Notes: generated from the letters alone by a model not told the origin. 64,000 nucleotides of DNA from Microbispora oryzae (GCF_017896165.1 NZ_JAFCNB010000007.1:248001-312000), one strand, 5' to 3'. Positions 42,552-51,559 are shown, counted from the stretch's first letter. Made by a program: numbers and translations.

Positions 42552-44258
42552 ATGCGCGCGTTCCTGGTCGTCCCTCTGGTCGCCGTCTTGATCGCCGGCG
42601 TCATCGACTTCGGGGTCGCACCGGCCGTCACCCCAGGCGTTCCGCGAGGGCCGGTGGCGGGCGTGGGAACCGCGCCGCGGATCCGAGCGGTGGGAGACCC
42701 CGGCGGGACGCCATGGCGGTGGCCGTTGCGGGGACGGCTGTCGCCAGGCCAGCCCCCAGGACGGCTCCTGCCGAGGCGGCCGCCAGGACAGCCCTTGCCG
42801 GGGCGGCCGCCCGTCATCCGGCCCTTCGACGCTCCGGCGCAGCGGTGGCTCCGCGGACATCGAGGTGTGGATCTCGCGGCACGTCCGGGGGAGGAGGTCC
42901 TGGCGGCGGGTCCCGGCACCGTGGGATACGCCGGTCTGCTGGCCGGGCGTGGAGTCGTGACCGTCGTCCATGCCGACGGGCTCCGCACGACCTACCTTCC
43001 GGTCCGGGCGTCGGTCCGCCCCGGGGACACGGTCACGGCCGGCGACGTGATCGGTGTCCTGGAGGACGACACGAGTCACTGCGCGCGATCGTGCCTCCAC
43101 TGGGGCCTGCTACGCGGTGATCTCTACCTGGATCCGCTGCTCCTCTTCGGCCGGGGACAGGTGCGTCTTCTGCCCCACCGGCCGGACGCCGCGCTCCCGT
43201 CAGGCTCGGGGATGCGCCTGCCGATAGGCGGCCTGGAGCCGTTCGATGGAGACATGGGTGTAGATCTGCGTGGTGGCGAGCGACGCGTGGCCCAGCATCT
43301 CCTGCACCGAGCGCAGGTCCGCTCCGCCTTCCAGGAGATGCGTGGCGGCACTGTGGCGCAATCCGTGCGGACCCATGTCCGGGGCGCCCTCGACCCGGCC
43401 GAGCCGGGCGTGGACGACGCGACGCACGGTCCCCTGATCGATACGGCCGCCGCGGACGCCGAGGAAGAGGGCAGGCCCGCTGCCGTCGCGGAGCCACAGG
43501 GGCCGGCCGCGTACGCACCAGGCGTCGAGGGCCCGCAGGGCGGGAAAGCCGAAGGGAACCGTTCGCTCCTTTCCGCCCTTGCCGAGCACCCTCACTGTGT
43601 TCCGCTCGCGGTCGACGTCGTCCACGTCGAGGCCGCACAGTTCGCTCACCCGCATGCCGGTGGCGTAGAGCAGTTCCACCATCGCCTGGTTACGCAGGTC
43701 CCTGGGGTCACAGGTGCCGGGGCCGGTGCCGGTGCCGGTGCCGTCCAGCATGGCCACGGCCTCGGCCTGGTCGAGCACCGGTGGCAGGTCGCGGGTCGCC
43801 TTGGCGGTGCCGAGCAGCAGGCCCGGGTCGGCGGCCAGCCAGCCTCGGCGATGGCAGAAGGCGGTGAAGGTCTTGGCGCAGGCGGTCCGCCGCGCCAGCG
43901 TCGACCTGGATCGACCGGCCCGGTGCTGGTCCCCCAGCCACGCTCGAAGCGCCGCGACCCCCAGCCCCTCGGCCCCCAGGCTCTCCACGCTGTCGTGACC
44001 CGCCGCCGCCAGATGCGCCAGCAGCGACGTCACGTCGCCCATATACGCCCGGATCGTGTGCGCGGACAGACCGCGTTCCAGGCGAAGATGCCGCTCGAAC
44101 GCCTCCCGGACGGAGTCGAATCCCGGCGCGGTCCGCCCAGCCGGTTCCGGAACCACGGCCGGTTCCGGAACCACGGCCGCTTCCGGAACCACGGCTGCCT
44201 CCGGAAGTTCATCCGGCTCCGGAACCGTAGCTGCCTCCGGAACCGCAGGCGGACCTGA
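42552..44258 (+). CDS. M23-family metallopeptidase-like secreted protein; frame runs far into antisense xerC
   Basis: The first 215 or so codons encode a signal-peptide-like N-terminus (MRAFLVVPLVAVLIAGVIDF), a Pro/Arg/Gly-rich linker and a LytM/M23 domain: HRGVDLAARPGEEVLAAGPG, VVTVVHADGLRTTY, and the terminal HWGLLRG. These are Zn-ligand positions HxxxD and HxH-like, the last weakened to HWG. Homology should end around 43190, but no in-frame stop occurs until the given end, so about 1 kb would be antisense to xerC. More likely the stop was lost by a frameshift; a +1 shift reaches TAG near 43225. The enzyme, if active, cuts peptidoglycan cross-links. The 5' half is reliable, the 3' end is not. 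Confidence 0.55.
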   Translation: MRAFLVVPLVAVLIAGVIDFGVAPAVTPGVPRGPVAGVGTAPRIRAVGDPGGTPWRWPLRGRLSPGQPPGRLLPRRPPGQPLPGRPPVIRPFDAPAQRWLRGHRGVDLAARPGEEVLAAGPGTVGYAGLLAGRGVVTVVHADGLRTTYLPVRASVRPGDTVTAGDVIGVLEDDTSHCARSCLHWGLLRGDLYLDPLLLFGRGQVRLLPHRPDAALPSGSGMRLPIGGLEPFDGDMGVDLRGGERRVAQHLLHRAQVRSAFQEMRGGTVAQSVRTHVRGALDPAEPGVDDATHGPLIDTAAADAEEEGRPAAVAEPQGPAAYAPGVEGPQGGKAEGNRSLLSALAEHPHCVPLAVDVVHVEAAQFAHPHAGGVEQFHHRLVTQVPGVTGAGAGAGAGAVQHGHGLGLVEHRWQVAGRLGGAEQQARVGGQPASAMAEGGEGLGAGGPPRQRRPGSTGPVLVPQPRSKRRDPQPLGPQALHAVVTRRRQMRQQRRHVAHIRPDRVRGQTAFQAKMPLERLPDGVESRRGPPSRFRNHGRFRNHGRFRNHGCLRKFIRLRNRSCLRNRRRT

Positions 44259-44339
44259 ACGACGGCCGGCCGGCCGGGGCGGACGAGGGGTCATGAGCGG
44301 CATGCTAGTGGGCTGCCCGAGGCGGCTCGGAGAGAACAT
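43200..44339 (-). CDS. xerC: Tyrosine recombinase XerC
   Basis: A 379-residue site-specific recombinase for chromosome dimer resolution at dif. The N-terminal SAM-like DNA-binding part starts near FERHLRLERGLSAHTIRAY. The catalytic domain has Arg in LYATGMRVSELCGL, Lys in LGKGGKERTVPF, HGLRHSAATHLLEGG, the second His in LGHASLATTQIY and Tyr in that same motif, completing RKHRHY. The first 70 residues are a Pro/Glu/Val/Ala repeat (VVPEPAVVPEPAG) not found in typical XerC, encoded by a short tandem DNA repeat. A later ATG (44303) is possible. The gene is on the minus strand within the inverted block. Confidence 0.93.
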   Translation of the reverse strand: MFSPSRLGQPTSMPLMTPRPPRPAGRRSGPPAVPEAATVPEPDELPEAAVVPEAAVVPEPAVVPEPAGRTAPGFDSVREAFERHLRLERGLSAHTIRAYMGDVTSLLAHLAAAGHDSVESLGAEGLGVAALRAWLGDQHRAGRSRSTLARRTACAKTFTAFCHRRGWLAADPGLLLGTAKATRDLPPVLDQAEAVAMLDGTGTGTGPGTCDPRDLRNQAMVELLYATGMRVSELCGLDVDDVDRERNTVRVLGKGGKERTVPFGFPALRALDAWCVRGRPLWLRDGSGPALFLGVRGGRIDQGTVRRVVHARLGRVEGAPDMGPHGLRHSAATHLLEGGADLRSVQEMLGHASLATTQIYTHVSIERLQAAYRQAHPRA

Positions 44340-44345
44340 GCCGCC

Positions 44346-44960
44346 CTACAGATCCATGGCCCTGCTCAGCTTCTCCCAGCGGTCCAGGTCGTTCCGGAGT
44401 TGCTCATGATGGCCGCGGATGTGGTCCACGGCGTCGCCGCCGAGAGCCAGGCGGAGCGGTGGCCGAGGGTCGTCGAGCACCCGCATGATCGCCTGGGCGG
44501 CCTTGGCGGGATCACCCGGCTGGCTGCCGTCCATGCGGTCCACGGCGGCCCTGGTCTCTCCCGTCGACACCTGGTAGTCGTCGAGGACGGTGGAGCGATG
44601 CATGCGCTCCCCGCCGAACTCGGTCCGGAACGCACCCGGTTCCACGATCAGCACGCGCACGCCGAATGGCGCCACCTCCGCCGCGAGCGCCTCCGACAGA
44701 CCCTCCAGGGCGAACTTGGCCGCGCAGTACCCACCGAAGCCCGGCATGCTGAGCTGGCCGCCCATCGAACTCATCTGCACGATCGTCCCGCTCCGCCGGC
44801 GTCGCAGGTGCGGAAGGACCGCCTTGGTCACCGCCACCGCGCCGAAGAACATCACCTCCATGAGGGCGCGCAACTCCGCCAGAGTGAGCTCCTCGACGGC
44901 GCCCACCGACCCGTGTCCCGCGTTGTTGACCACGACGTCGACACGGCCGGAGGCGGACAG
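44346..44960 (-). pseudogene. 5'-truncated short-chain dehydrogenase remnant
   Basis: The reading frame has VDVVVNNAGHGSVG, catalytic SSMGG, and YCAAKFALEGLSEAL followed by IVEPGAFRTEF, so it is the C-terminal three quarters of a classical SDR. The first 75 residues or so, including the TGxxxGIG cofactor loop, are missing. Upstream of LSASGRVDVVV the sequence is not SDR-like and instead belongs to the oppositely oriented LysR remnant. A GTG at 44933 could start a 195-residue protein without NAD(P) binding, but I regard it as a dead gene. Confidence 0.75.
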
Positions 44961-45175
44961 GGCTCGGTCTGGTCGCCGCCGGTGTCGGCGTCACCCGGCT
45001 CGCCCGTTCGGCCCACAGCCTGCGCAGAACGGGGGTCGTGTTCGTCCCCCTTCTCGACGATCAGGCGGAGACCGTGGTGGCGTGGAACCCGAGGCTCGAC
45101 GTGCCGACCCTGCACAACCTCATCGACCTGGTCACCGAACTGGCCGCGAGTACCGACCTCACCGAGGCGGGCTGA
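44960..45175 (+). pseudogene. 5'-truncated LysR-type regulator remnant (C-terminal end)
   Basis: The 71 codons read GLGLVAAGVGVTRLARSAHS, then LRRTGVVFVPLLDD and AETVVAWNP, ending VTELAASTDLTEAG. This is the last part of a LysR substrate-binding domain (the GLGVxxLPxS loop and final helix). Neither the helix-turn-helix nor most of the effector domain is present. It abuts the SDR remnant head to head at about 44955-44962, indicating one deletion that removed both 5' ends and the shared promoter region. Confidence 0.7.
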
Positions 45176-45227
45176 CCACCGGGACTTCCGCCGATCCCGG
45201 GCCACGAACGGGACGGCTGATCGCCGG

Positions 45228-46442
45228 TCAGCCCCGCCGTGCTCCACTGAGACGCCACCCCCGTTCGCCGGAGGCGACGAAACCCGCGGCGGCCAGACCG
45301 CCGAGGCAGGCGAGCGCGGTGGCGAGGTCCACTCCCGCGGCGACGGCGATCGCGGCCGGTCCTGCCGAACCCCGGGCGGGAATCGCCTCCAGTACCCGCC
45401 GTGTCTCGTCGTTCAGGGCATCGTGCGGGCGCGGCGGCCCTTTCCGCGGAGGCGCGAGGTCGTCACCGATGGCCCCGACCAGCTCGATGATCTCGTCGAC
45501 CGCGGTGACGCAGACGGCCTTCCCCTCCCGGATCAGCGCGTGGCACCCGGCGGACACCTCGGTCGTGATCGGGCCTGGCACGGCCATCAGGTGCCGGTTC
45601 AGGCCGGACGCGTGCGTGGCGGTGTTCAGCGCGCCACTCCGGACGGCCGCCTGGACGACCACCGTCCCCCGGGACAGCGCGGCGATCACCCGGTTGCGCA
45701 CCAGGAAGCGGAGCCGCGTGGGATGGGATCCCGGTGTCCACTCGCTGACCACCACGCCCTGGGCGCGTACGGCACGGAACAGGTCCTCATGGGCAGTCGG
45801 GTAGCAGACGTCGGAGCCGCAGGCGAGCACGGCCACCGTCGGCGCCCCCGCCGCCAGCGCCCCTCGGTGCGCCGCGCCGTCGATCCCGTACGCGCCGCCA
45901 CTGACGACGCACCACCCGCGATCACCCAGGCTCGACGCCATCTCGGCGGCCACCGTGGTTCCGTACGGCGTCGCGGCCCTGGCGCCGACGATCGAGACGG
46001 ACCGCAGGCAGGAGAGCCTGAGGTTCGCCCGGCCGTGCAGCCACAGCCCGAACGGTCGCGTGTCACCGAGATCGTCGAGCTGCGTCGGCCACTCAGGATC
46101 GCCTGGGATGACGAAGCGTGAGCCCCCTTCCCGGCCACGGGCCAGGTCGGCGGCAGGGTCGGCGTAACGGGCCGCCCAGGACGTGACGAGCCGGTCGAGA
46201 TCCGTCCCCCGCCGGGAGGCAGGCACTCGCTCCCGCTCCCGTTCGACGAACTCCGGCGGCAGGACCCCGCGCCGCGCGTTCACGCACGCCCTGACGGCCC
46301 CGTGCTCGGCGATCAGACGGCCCATCACCGGGTCGCCCGCCTCGGCCATCCGCATGAGGGCCACCCGCGAGAGCCGCTCCTCCTCCCGTGGCAGGCCCTC
46401 GGCCGCCGGCTTCTCCTGTTCGGTCGTCTTGTCTGGTCTCAT
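45228..46442 (-). CDS. dprA: DNA-processing protein DprA (Smf)
   Basis: A 404-residue single-strand-DNA-binding, RecA-loading protein of the natural transformation family, also found in non-competent bacteria. The Rossmann-like core has VSIVGARAATPYGTTVA, VVSGGAYGIDGAAHRGAL, VLACGSDVCYP and RFLVRNRVIAALS. A C-terminal winged helix (about 340-404) begins LEAIPARGSAG. The ATG overlaps the comM stop by one base (TGATG), so the two are coupled. Confidence 0.95.
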   Translation of the reverse strand: MRPDKTTEQEKPAAEGLPREEERLSRVALMRMAEAGDPVMGRLIAEHGAVRACVNARRGVLPPEFVERERERVPASRRGTDLDRLVTSWAARYADPAADLARGREGGSRFVIPGDPEWPTQLDDLGDTRPFGLWLHGRANLRLSCLRSVSIVGARAATPYGTTVAAEMASSLGDRGWCVVSGGAYGIDGAAHRGALAAGAPTVAVLACGSDVCYPTAHEDLFRAVRAQGVVVSEWTPGSHPTRLRFLVRNRVIAALSRGTVVVQAAVRSGALNTATHASGLNRHLMAVPGPITTEVSAGCHALIREGKAVCVTAVDEIIELVGAIGDDLAPPRKGPPRPHDALNDETRRVLEAIPARGSAGPAAIAVAAGVDLATALACLGGLAAAGFVASGERGWRLSGARRG

Positions 46443-48196
46443 CACTCCGCCCCCAGCCACAGCGCCAGCGCGGCTGACGTCTCGGTTTCCGTCGGCCGGT
46501 CCTTCCCGGCCAGATCGCTGAGTGTCCAGGCCACCCGCAGGACACGGTCGAGCCCTCGGGCGCTGAGCGTGCCGAGATCGAGGCCGCGGTGTAGCGGGGC
46601 CATAACCTGCGGCGGCAGCCGGAACTCGTCGTGCAGGGCCGCGGACGAGACCTCCGCGTTGCTCTGCCACGGAGTTCGCGACAACCGTTTCGCCGCCCGC
46701 TCTCGGGCCTGCAGCACGCGCTCGGCCACCACGGCACTGGATTCGGCGAGCCGGCGGTCCGCCAGCAGTTCGGCCCGCGTGGCCCGGCCGACTCGGACCT
46801 TGACGTCGATCCGGTCGAGTAGTGGGCCGGAGAGCCGGGCGAGGTAACGCCGTCTCGCCGCCGGCGTGCACCTGCACGGGTGGCCGACCGTGCCCTGCAG
46901 CCCGCAGGGGCAGGGATTGGCCGCCAGGACGAGCATGAACCGGGCGGGGAATGTCACCGTGCCCACCGCCCGCGCGATGGTCACGGCACCTGACTCGAGA
47001 GGCTGCCGCAGCGACTCGAGCACGACCGTGCTGAACTCCGGTGCCTCGTCGAGGAACAGGACGCCTCGATGAGCGAGTGACACGGCGCCAGGCCGGACCA
47101 CGCTGCCGCTGCCGCCGCCCACCACGGCCGCCATCGTCGCGCTGTGATGCGGGGCCATGAACGGCGGCCGCGTGAGCAGGGGGCGTCCCGGCGGCAGAGT
47201 GCCCGCGACGGAGTGGATCGCCGAGGCCTCCAGGGCGTGCTCGGCCGGGAGCGGGGGCAGGAGCGTCGTCAGCCGTTCGGCCAGCATCGTCTTGCCGCTG
47301 CCCGGCGGGCCGAGCATCCAAAGGTTGTGTCCACCGGCCGCGCACACCTCGAGTGCCTTGCGTCCCATAGGCTGACCGGCCACATCGCGCAAGTCGAGGC
47401 CGCGAAAGTCCTGCGTCTGTCCGCCCAGGATGAGGCGAGAGGAGCGGCCGCCAGACGTGGAGCTGTCTCCCGCCGCCTTGCCGCCTCCGGCCGCCTTGCC
47501 GCCTCCGGCCGCCTTGCCGCCGACGGCAACCTCGTCGTCCGGTTCTTCGCCGTCGTCGGGATCATCGAGCACATCAGGATCAGCTGGCAGGCCGGAGTCG
47601 TCGAGCGGTCCGGGGCCCTCGCGGTCGTCAGCGCCGTCGGCGAGGCAGGCCGCCTCCGCCACGACAGGCAGCCGGTGCAAGTCTCCGGCGCGCAGCCACT
47701 CCACCAGCTCTCCGACGCTCACGACGGGCACGACCGTGAGGCCCGGCACGAGCGCGGCCTCCGCCGCGTTCAGCGAGGGGACCACGATCATGGCCACGCC
47801 CGCCTCGGCGGCGGCGATCACGGCGGGCAGCACGCCCCTGACCGGTCGCACCCTGCCGTCGAGCCCGAGCTCTCCCAGGAACACCGGCTCCGCCACCCGC
47901 TGCGCGGGGATCACCCGAGCCGCGGCGAGCATCGCGACGGCGATCGCGAGGTCGAAGGTGGAGCCGCGCTTGGGCAGGCTCGCGGGGAACAGGCTGACGG
48001 TCACCCGCGAGTCGGGCCAGGGGAAGCCGCTGTTGATCAGAGCCGATCTAACCCGGTCGCGCGCCTCGCTGATCGCCGTGTCGAGAAGACCGATGAAATG
48101 CGTTCCGGCTACCCCGTGCCCGACATCGGCCTCGACCTCGACGACCCGGCCACGCACCCCGAGGAGCGCGACACAGCGGGTCCGTGCCACAGCCAT
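46442..48196 (-). CDS. comM: YifB-family Mg-chelatase-like AAA ATPase (ComM)
   Basis: A 584-residue protein with an N-terminal Lon-like domain (VEVEADVGHGVAGTHFIGL, VTVSLFPASLPKRGSTFDLA) and an AAA+ module (GPPGSGKTMLAERL; VLFLDEAPEF). The Cys cluster ANPCPCGLQGTVGHPCRC and LSGPLLDRIDVKV are present. ComM is a branch-migration helicase in transformation. Between the domains lies an unusual acidic linker of about 60 residues with three GGKAAG-type units. It starts 1 nt after the yraN stop. Confidence 0.95.
   Translation of the reverse strand: MAVARTRCVALLGVRGRVVEVEADVGHGVAGTHFIGLLDTAISEARDRVRSALINSGFPWPDSRVTVSLFPASLPKRGSTFDLAIAVAMLAAARVIPAQRVAEPVFLGELGLDGRVRPVRGVLPAVIAAAEAGVAMIVVPSLNAAEAALVPGLTVVPVVSVGELVEWLRAGDLHRLPVVAEAACLADGADDREGPGPLDDSGLPADPDVLDDPDDGEEPDDEVAVGGKAAGGGKAAGGGKAAGDSSTSGGRSSRLILGGQTQDFRGLDLRDVAGQPMGRKALEVCAAGGHNLWMLGPPGSGKTMLAERLTTLLPPLPAEHALEASAIHSVAGTLPPGRPLLTRPPFMAPHHSATMAAVVGGGSGSVVRPGAVSLAHRGVLFLDEAPEFSTVVLESLRQPLESGAVTIARAVGTVTFPARFMLVLAANPCPCGLQGTVGHPCRCTPAARRRYLARLSGPLLDRIDVKVRVGRATRAELLADRRLAESSAVVAERVLQARERAAKRLSRTPWQSNAEVSSAALHDEFRLPPQVMAPLHRGLDLGTLSARGLDRVLRVAWTLSDLAGKDRPTETETSAALALWLGAE
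47462..47522 (-). repeat. Tandem repeat inside comM encoding GGKAAG units
   Basis: An 18-bp unit (GCCGCCTTGCCGCCTCCG on the plus strand) is repeated about three times, giving GGKAAGGGKAAGGGKAAG in the interdomain linker. It is expected to vary in copy number between strains. Confidence 0.85.
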
Positions 48197-48197
48197 G

Positions 48198-48551
48198 TCA
48201 CACCACCCCCCGCTCGTGGCGGATGGCGAAGTCACCGGCGAAGCGCTCCAGTGCGATCACGTCCACCCGGACCGTTCCGAACCGGTCAGACTGCCCGGCC
48301 AGCCACCGACCGGCCAGACACTTCAGGCGCACCAGCTTGGTCTGGGTCACCGCTTCGAAGGCCGTGCCGTGCGAGCGGCCGGATCTGGTCTTCACCTCGA
48401 CCACGACGAGCGCCTCCCCGTCACGGGCGATGATGTCGATCTCGCCCTGCGGACAGCGCCAGTTGCGCGCGAGGATACGCATGCCGTTCGCGCTCAGATA
48501 GTCGGCGGCGAGCTGTTCACCGTGCCTGCCCAGTCGGTCTTTCGCGCCCAT
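48198..48551 (-). CDS. yraN: YraN family (UPF0102) endonuclease-like protein
   Basis: A 117-residue protein with the Holliday-resolvase-like core GEIDIIARDGEALVVVEVKT (Asp, then Glu-Val-Lys) and the N-terminal GRHGEQLAADYLSANGMRIL. The family is always adjacent to comM and dprA in Actinobacteria; its molecular role is unproven. It is the first gene of the yraN-comM-dprA run, here on the minus strand. Confidence 0.93.
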   Translation of the reverse strand: MGAKDRLGRHGEQLAADYLSANGMRILARNWRCPQGEIDIIARDGEALVVVEVKTRSGRSHGTAFEAVTQTKLVRLKCLAGRWLAGQSDRFGTVRVDVIALERFAGDFAIRHERGVV

Positions 48552-48704
48552 GGGATCACCTCCGGCTCCGACGTTCGCCCACCGAGTCGAGGCCGCGACA
48601 AGCAGAACGCCATTCTGTGGATAACCGGAGAGCCGGTACGGCAGGCAATGGATACTGGCGCGGCCGGGGTGCGCGTCGCCTTCGGCAGGGAGGGGGTTCC
48701 GCGG

Positions 48705-50276
48705 GTGATCCAGACACTGATCAAGGAGCTCGCCGAGAGCGCCGGCGTGGAGGTGCCCGACGTCCATGTGACGGGCGGAGATCCTGTCCTGCCCTCCGTC
48801 TACCGGCTCGGCACTCTCGCCGCCGTCTCGGTAGGCGCCGTGACCGCCGCGGTCGCCGCGTACGGAGCCGCGGCCGGGCGGCTCCCGCCGGCTGACACCG
48901 CGGCCCGTGAGGATGGGGAAGCGCCACCACCCGGACCGCTCGGTGACGCGCCCGGCCCGGCCGCCGCGGTTTCCGTCGACGTACGGCATGCGGCGGTGGC
49001 CTTTCAGAGCGAACGGCATTTCCGCATCCACGGGGAACCGCTTGTCCTGTGGGCGCCGCTGTCCGGCGACTACCCGACCGCGGACGGCTGGGTCCGGCTC
49101 CACTGCAATTTCGACCACCATCGCGAGGCCGTCCTGCGTGCCCTGGGGCTTCCTCAGGACGCGGGGTGCGACGATCTCGCCCAGGCCTGCGCGAGCCGTA
49201 CCGCCGTCGAGATCGAGGAGGCGGTCACCCGCGAGGACGGGTGCGCAGCGGCCATGCGCGGCAGGGCGGAGTGGCGGGCGCACCCTCACTACGAGGCCGT
49301 CGCCGCGTCGCCCCTGGTCGCCCTTCGCCGGATCGCGTCTCCAACCCACGGGAGCCGGACGGATCAGGCGCATCTCGCACGTCCGGCTGCCGGCGATCTC
49401 GCTCGCCTGGTTGAGGCGGACCCGCTGACGGTGGACCCGCTGACGGGGGATCGGCGGTCGCTGATCGCGGCCGGACGGCCGCTGAGCGGGGTGCGGGTGC
49501 TGGATCTCACGCGCGTGATCGCGGGACCTGTCGCGGCCCGGACGCTCGCCGCCCACGGCGCCGACGTGTTGCGGGTCGGCGCCGCGCACGTCCCGGAGGT
49601 GCCGGGACTGGTGGTGGAGACGGCGTTCGGCAAGCGGTCCTGCCACATCGATCTCCGTAAGGAGCCGGACGCGCTCAGGCGCCTGATCCGGACGGCCGAT
49701 GTGGTGATCCAGGCTTACCGGCCCGGCGCCCTGAGCGGCCGGGGGCTCGGCCCGTCCGACATGGCCGAGCTCAATCCGGACATCGTGTGTGTCGACATCT
49801 CCGCGTACGGGTCCCACGGCCCCTGGGGTGGACGCCGCGGGTTCGACAGCCTCGTCCAGATGGTGACGGGGATCGCCCACGAGAACGCCGCGGCCGTCGG
49901 CCCCGCCGCGTCCCCGGGTCTCCCGGCCCGCGGAGCACCGGTGCTCAGGCCGATACCGCTGCCGGCTCAGGCGCTCGACCACGCCACCGGCTACCTCGCC
50001 GCTTTCGGCGCGGTCGCCGCGCTGCTCCGCCGTAGGGCGGAGGGAGGACCGTGGCGGATCGAGGTCTCCCTGGCCCGTACGGCGGCGTGGCTGGACGATC
50101 TCGGCAGGGCCGACGGCCGGGGCGTCGCGGAGCCCTCAGCCGACGGCCTGCTCGCCACAATGGACAGCGCGTTCGGCCGGCTCACCTACGTGACGCCGCC
50201 GGGCATGATCCGAGGTGCGCGCCCGTATTGGGCCGGCCCTCCGCCACGCCCCGGGGAACATCCACCTGACTGGTAG
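48705..50276 (+). CDS. CoA-transferase family III (CaiB/BaiF) protein
   Basis: A protein of about 523 residues. The C-terminal half has LSGVRVLDLTRVIAGPVAAR, LAAHGADVLRVGA, SCHIDLRKE, DVVIQAYRPGAL and ISAYGSHGPWGGRRGFDSLV, diagnostic of family III CoA-transferases that move CoA between acyl-CoAs and acids. The N-terminal 230 residues form the usual permuted part (FRIHGEPLVLWAPLSGDYPT, DGWVRLHCNFDHH). The GTG start follows GGAGGGGG; an ATG 57 nt upstream is possible. Substrates are unknown. It is divergent from yraN and precedes rpsB. Confidence 0.88.
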   Translation: MIQTLIKELAESAGVEVPDVHVTGGDPVLPSVYRLGTLAAVSVGAVTAAVAAYGAAAGRLPPADTAAREDGEAPPPGPLGDAPGPAAAVSVDVRHAAVAFQSERHFRIHGEPLVLWAPLSGDYPTADGWVRLHCNFDHHREAVLRALGLPQDAGCDDLAQACASRTAVEIEEAVTREDGCAAAMRGRAEWRAHPHYEAVAASPLVALRRIASPTHGSRTDQAHLARPAAGDLARLVEADPLTVDPLTGDRRSLIAAGRPLSGVRVLDLTRVIAGPVAARTLAAHGADVLRVGAAHVPEVPGLVVETAFGKRSCHIDLRKEPDALRRLIRTADVVIQAYRPGALSGRGLGPSDMAELNPDIVCVDISAYGSHGPWGGRRGFDSLVQMVTGIAHENAAAVGPAASPGLPARGAPVLRPIPLPAQALDHATGYLAAFGAVAALLRRRAEGGPWRIEVSLARTAAWLDDLGRADGRGVAEPSADGLLATMDSAFGRLTYVTPPGMIRGARPYWAGPPPRPGEHPPDW

Positions 50277-50558
50277 CTCCCGGCGAAGGCGCCGCTCGCG
50301 GCCTGGCGAGATACCCACGCCCGGACGGGCGTCGCGCCGGTCATCTGACGGGACGGTTCCGGGTAGACTGTTCGACGGCCTGTCAGGCAGGCCGAATTCG
50401 CACGCCCGATGACGAGTCGCCTTTCTCGGTCCGGATCCGATCCGGCGAAAGCGGCTCGGGGCGTCAGGGCGCGGGCGTCCGCCCGCGTGACCAACCGAGG
50501 CAGTGCCTCTCAGGCCCTCAGGGGCCGGTGGGGCACACAACCATGGAGGACCATCACG
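50277..50558 (+). promoter_or_regulatory. rpsB promoter and structured leader
   Basis: A TAGACT hexamer at 50364-50369 is a credible -10, giving a leader of nearly 190 nt before rpsB. The leader contains GGCCTGTCAGGCAGGCC near 50377 and a perfect 8-bp stem CGCGGGCG-TC-CGCCCGCG (50470-50487). Long structured rpsB leaders are autoregulated by S2 in other bacteria; that function here is inference. No -35 with good spacing was found. Confidence 0.45.
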
Positions 50559-51491
50559 ATGGCCCCTGTCGTCACCATGCGGCAGCTGCTCGAGAGCGGC
50601 GTTCACTTCGGCCACCAGACTCGCCGGTGGAACCCGAAGATGAAGCGCTTCATCTTCACCGAGCGCAACGGCATCTACATCATCGACCTGCAGAAGTCGC
50701 TGTCGTTCATCGACCGCGCCTACGACTTCGTGAAGGAGACCGTCGCGCACGGCGGCTCCATCATGTTCATCGGCACGAAGAAGCAGGCCCAGGAGTCGAT
50801 CTCCGAGCAGGCGTCGCGGGTCGGCATGCCGTACGTGAACCAGCGCTGGCTGGGCGGCATGCTCACCAACTTCTCGACGGTCCACAAGAGGCTCCAGCGC
50901 CTGAAGGAGCTCGAGGAGCTCGACTTCGACAACGTGGCCGCGTCCGGGCTCACCAAGAAGGAGCTCCTGATGCGCCGCCGCGAGAAGGAGAAGCTGGAGC
51001 GCACCCTCGGCGGCATCCGGGACATGGCCCGCGTGCCGAGCGCCATCTGGGTGGTGGACACCAAGAAGGAGCACATCGCGATCAACGAGGCCAAGAAGCT
51101 TGGCATCCCCGTTGTCGCGATCCTCGACACCAACTGCGACCCGGACGAGGTCGACTACCCGATCCCGGGTAACGACGACGCGATCCGCGCCGTCAGCCTC
51201 CTCACCCGTGTGATCGCCGACGCGGTGGCCGACGGCCTCATGGCCCGTTCCGGCGCCGGCCGCGGCGACGAGAAGCCCGCGGGCGTGGCCGCCGCCGAGC
51301 CGCTGGCGGAGTGGGAGCGCGAGCTGCTGCAGCGCGCGGACGGCGAGGAGACGGCGGAGCCGGCTGCTACGGCGGAGGCTACGGAGACCGCTGAGGCCGG
51401 CGAGGCCGCGGTGGAGAGCGCCGCTCCGGCCGCCGAGAGCGTTGAGTCCACCCCGGCCGAGTCTCCCGCCGCCGAGTCTCCCGCCGAGTAA
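50559..51491 (+). CDS. rpsB: 30S ribosomal protein S2
   Basis: A 310-residue S2 starting [20 protein letters not shown], with [34 protein letters not shown] and [13 protein letters not shown]. The last 65 residues or so are an Ala/Glu-rich acidic extension usual in actinobacteria. GGAGGA precedes the ATG by about 9 nt; upstream in-frame codons are leader. tsf follows after a hairpin. Confidence 0.97.
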   Translation: MAPVVTMRQLLESGVHFGHQTRRWNPKMKRFIFTERNGIYIIDLQKSLSFIDRAYDFVKETVAHGGSIMFIGTKKQAQESISEQASRVGMPYVNQRWLGGMLTNFSTVHKRLQRLKELEELDFDNVAASGLTKKELLMRRREKEKLERTLGGIRDMARVPSAIWVVDTKKEHIAINEAKKLGIPVVAILDTNCDPDEVDYPIPGNDDAIRAVSLLTRVIADAVADGLMARSGAGRGDEKPAGVAAAEPLAEWERELLQRADGEETAEPAATAEATETAEAGEAAVESAAPAAESVESTPAESPAAESPAE

Positions 51492-51559
51492 GGGCGAGCA
51501 GGCCTGGTCTCCGCCGGCCCGGAAGGGCGGCGGCACCCAGGCGGCACCACGGCTTCACC

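Noticed and set aside
44400..46121. 573-codon plus-strand frame covering the SDR and dprA region
   Set aside because: It contains no recognisable protein domain, is antisense to dprA, and is not the frame of the LysR remnant.
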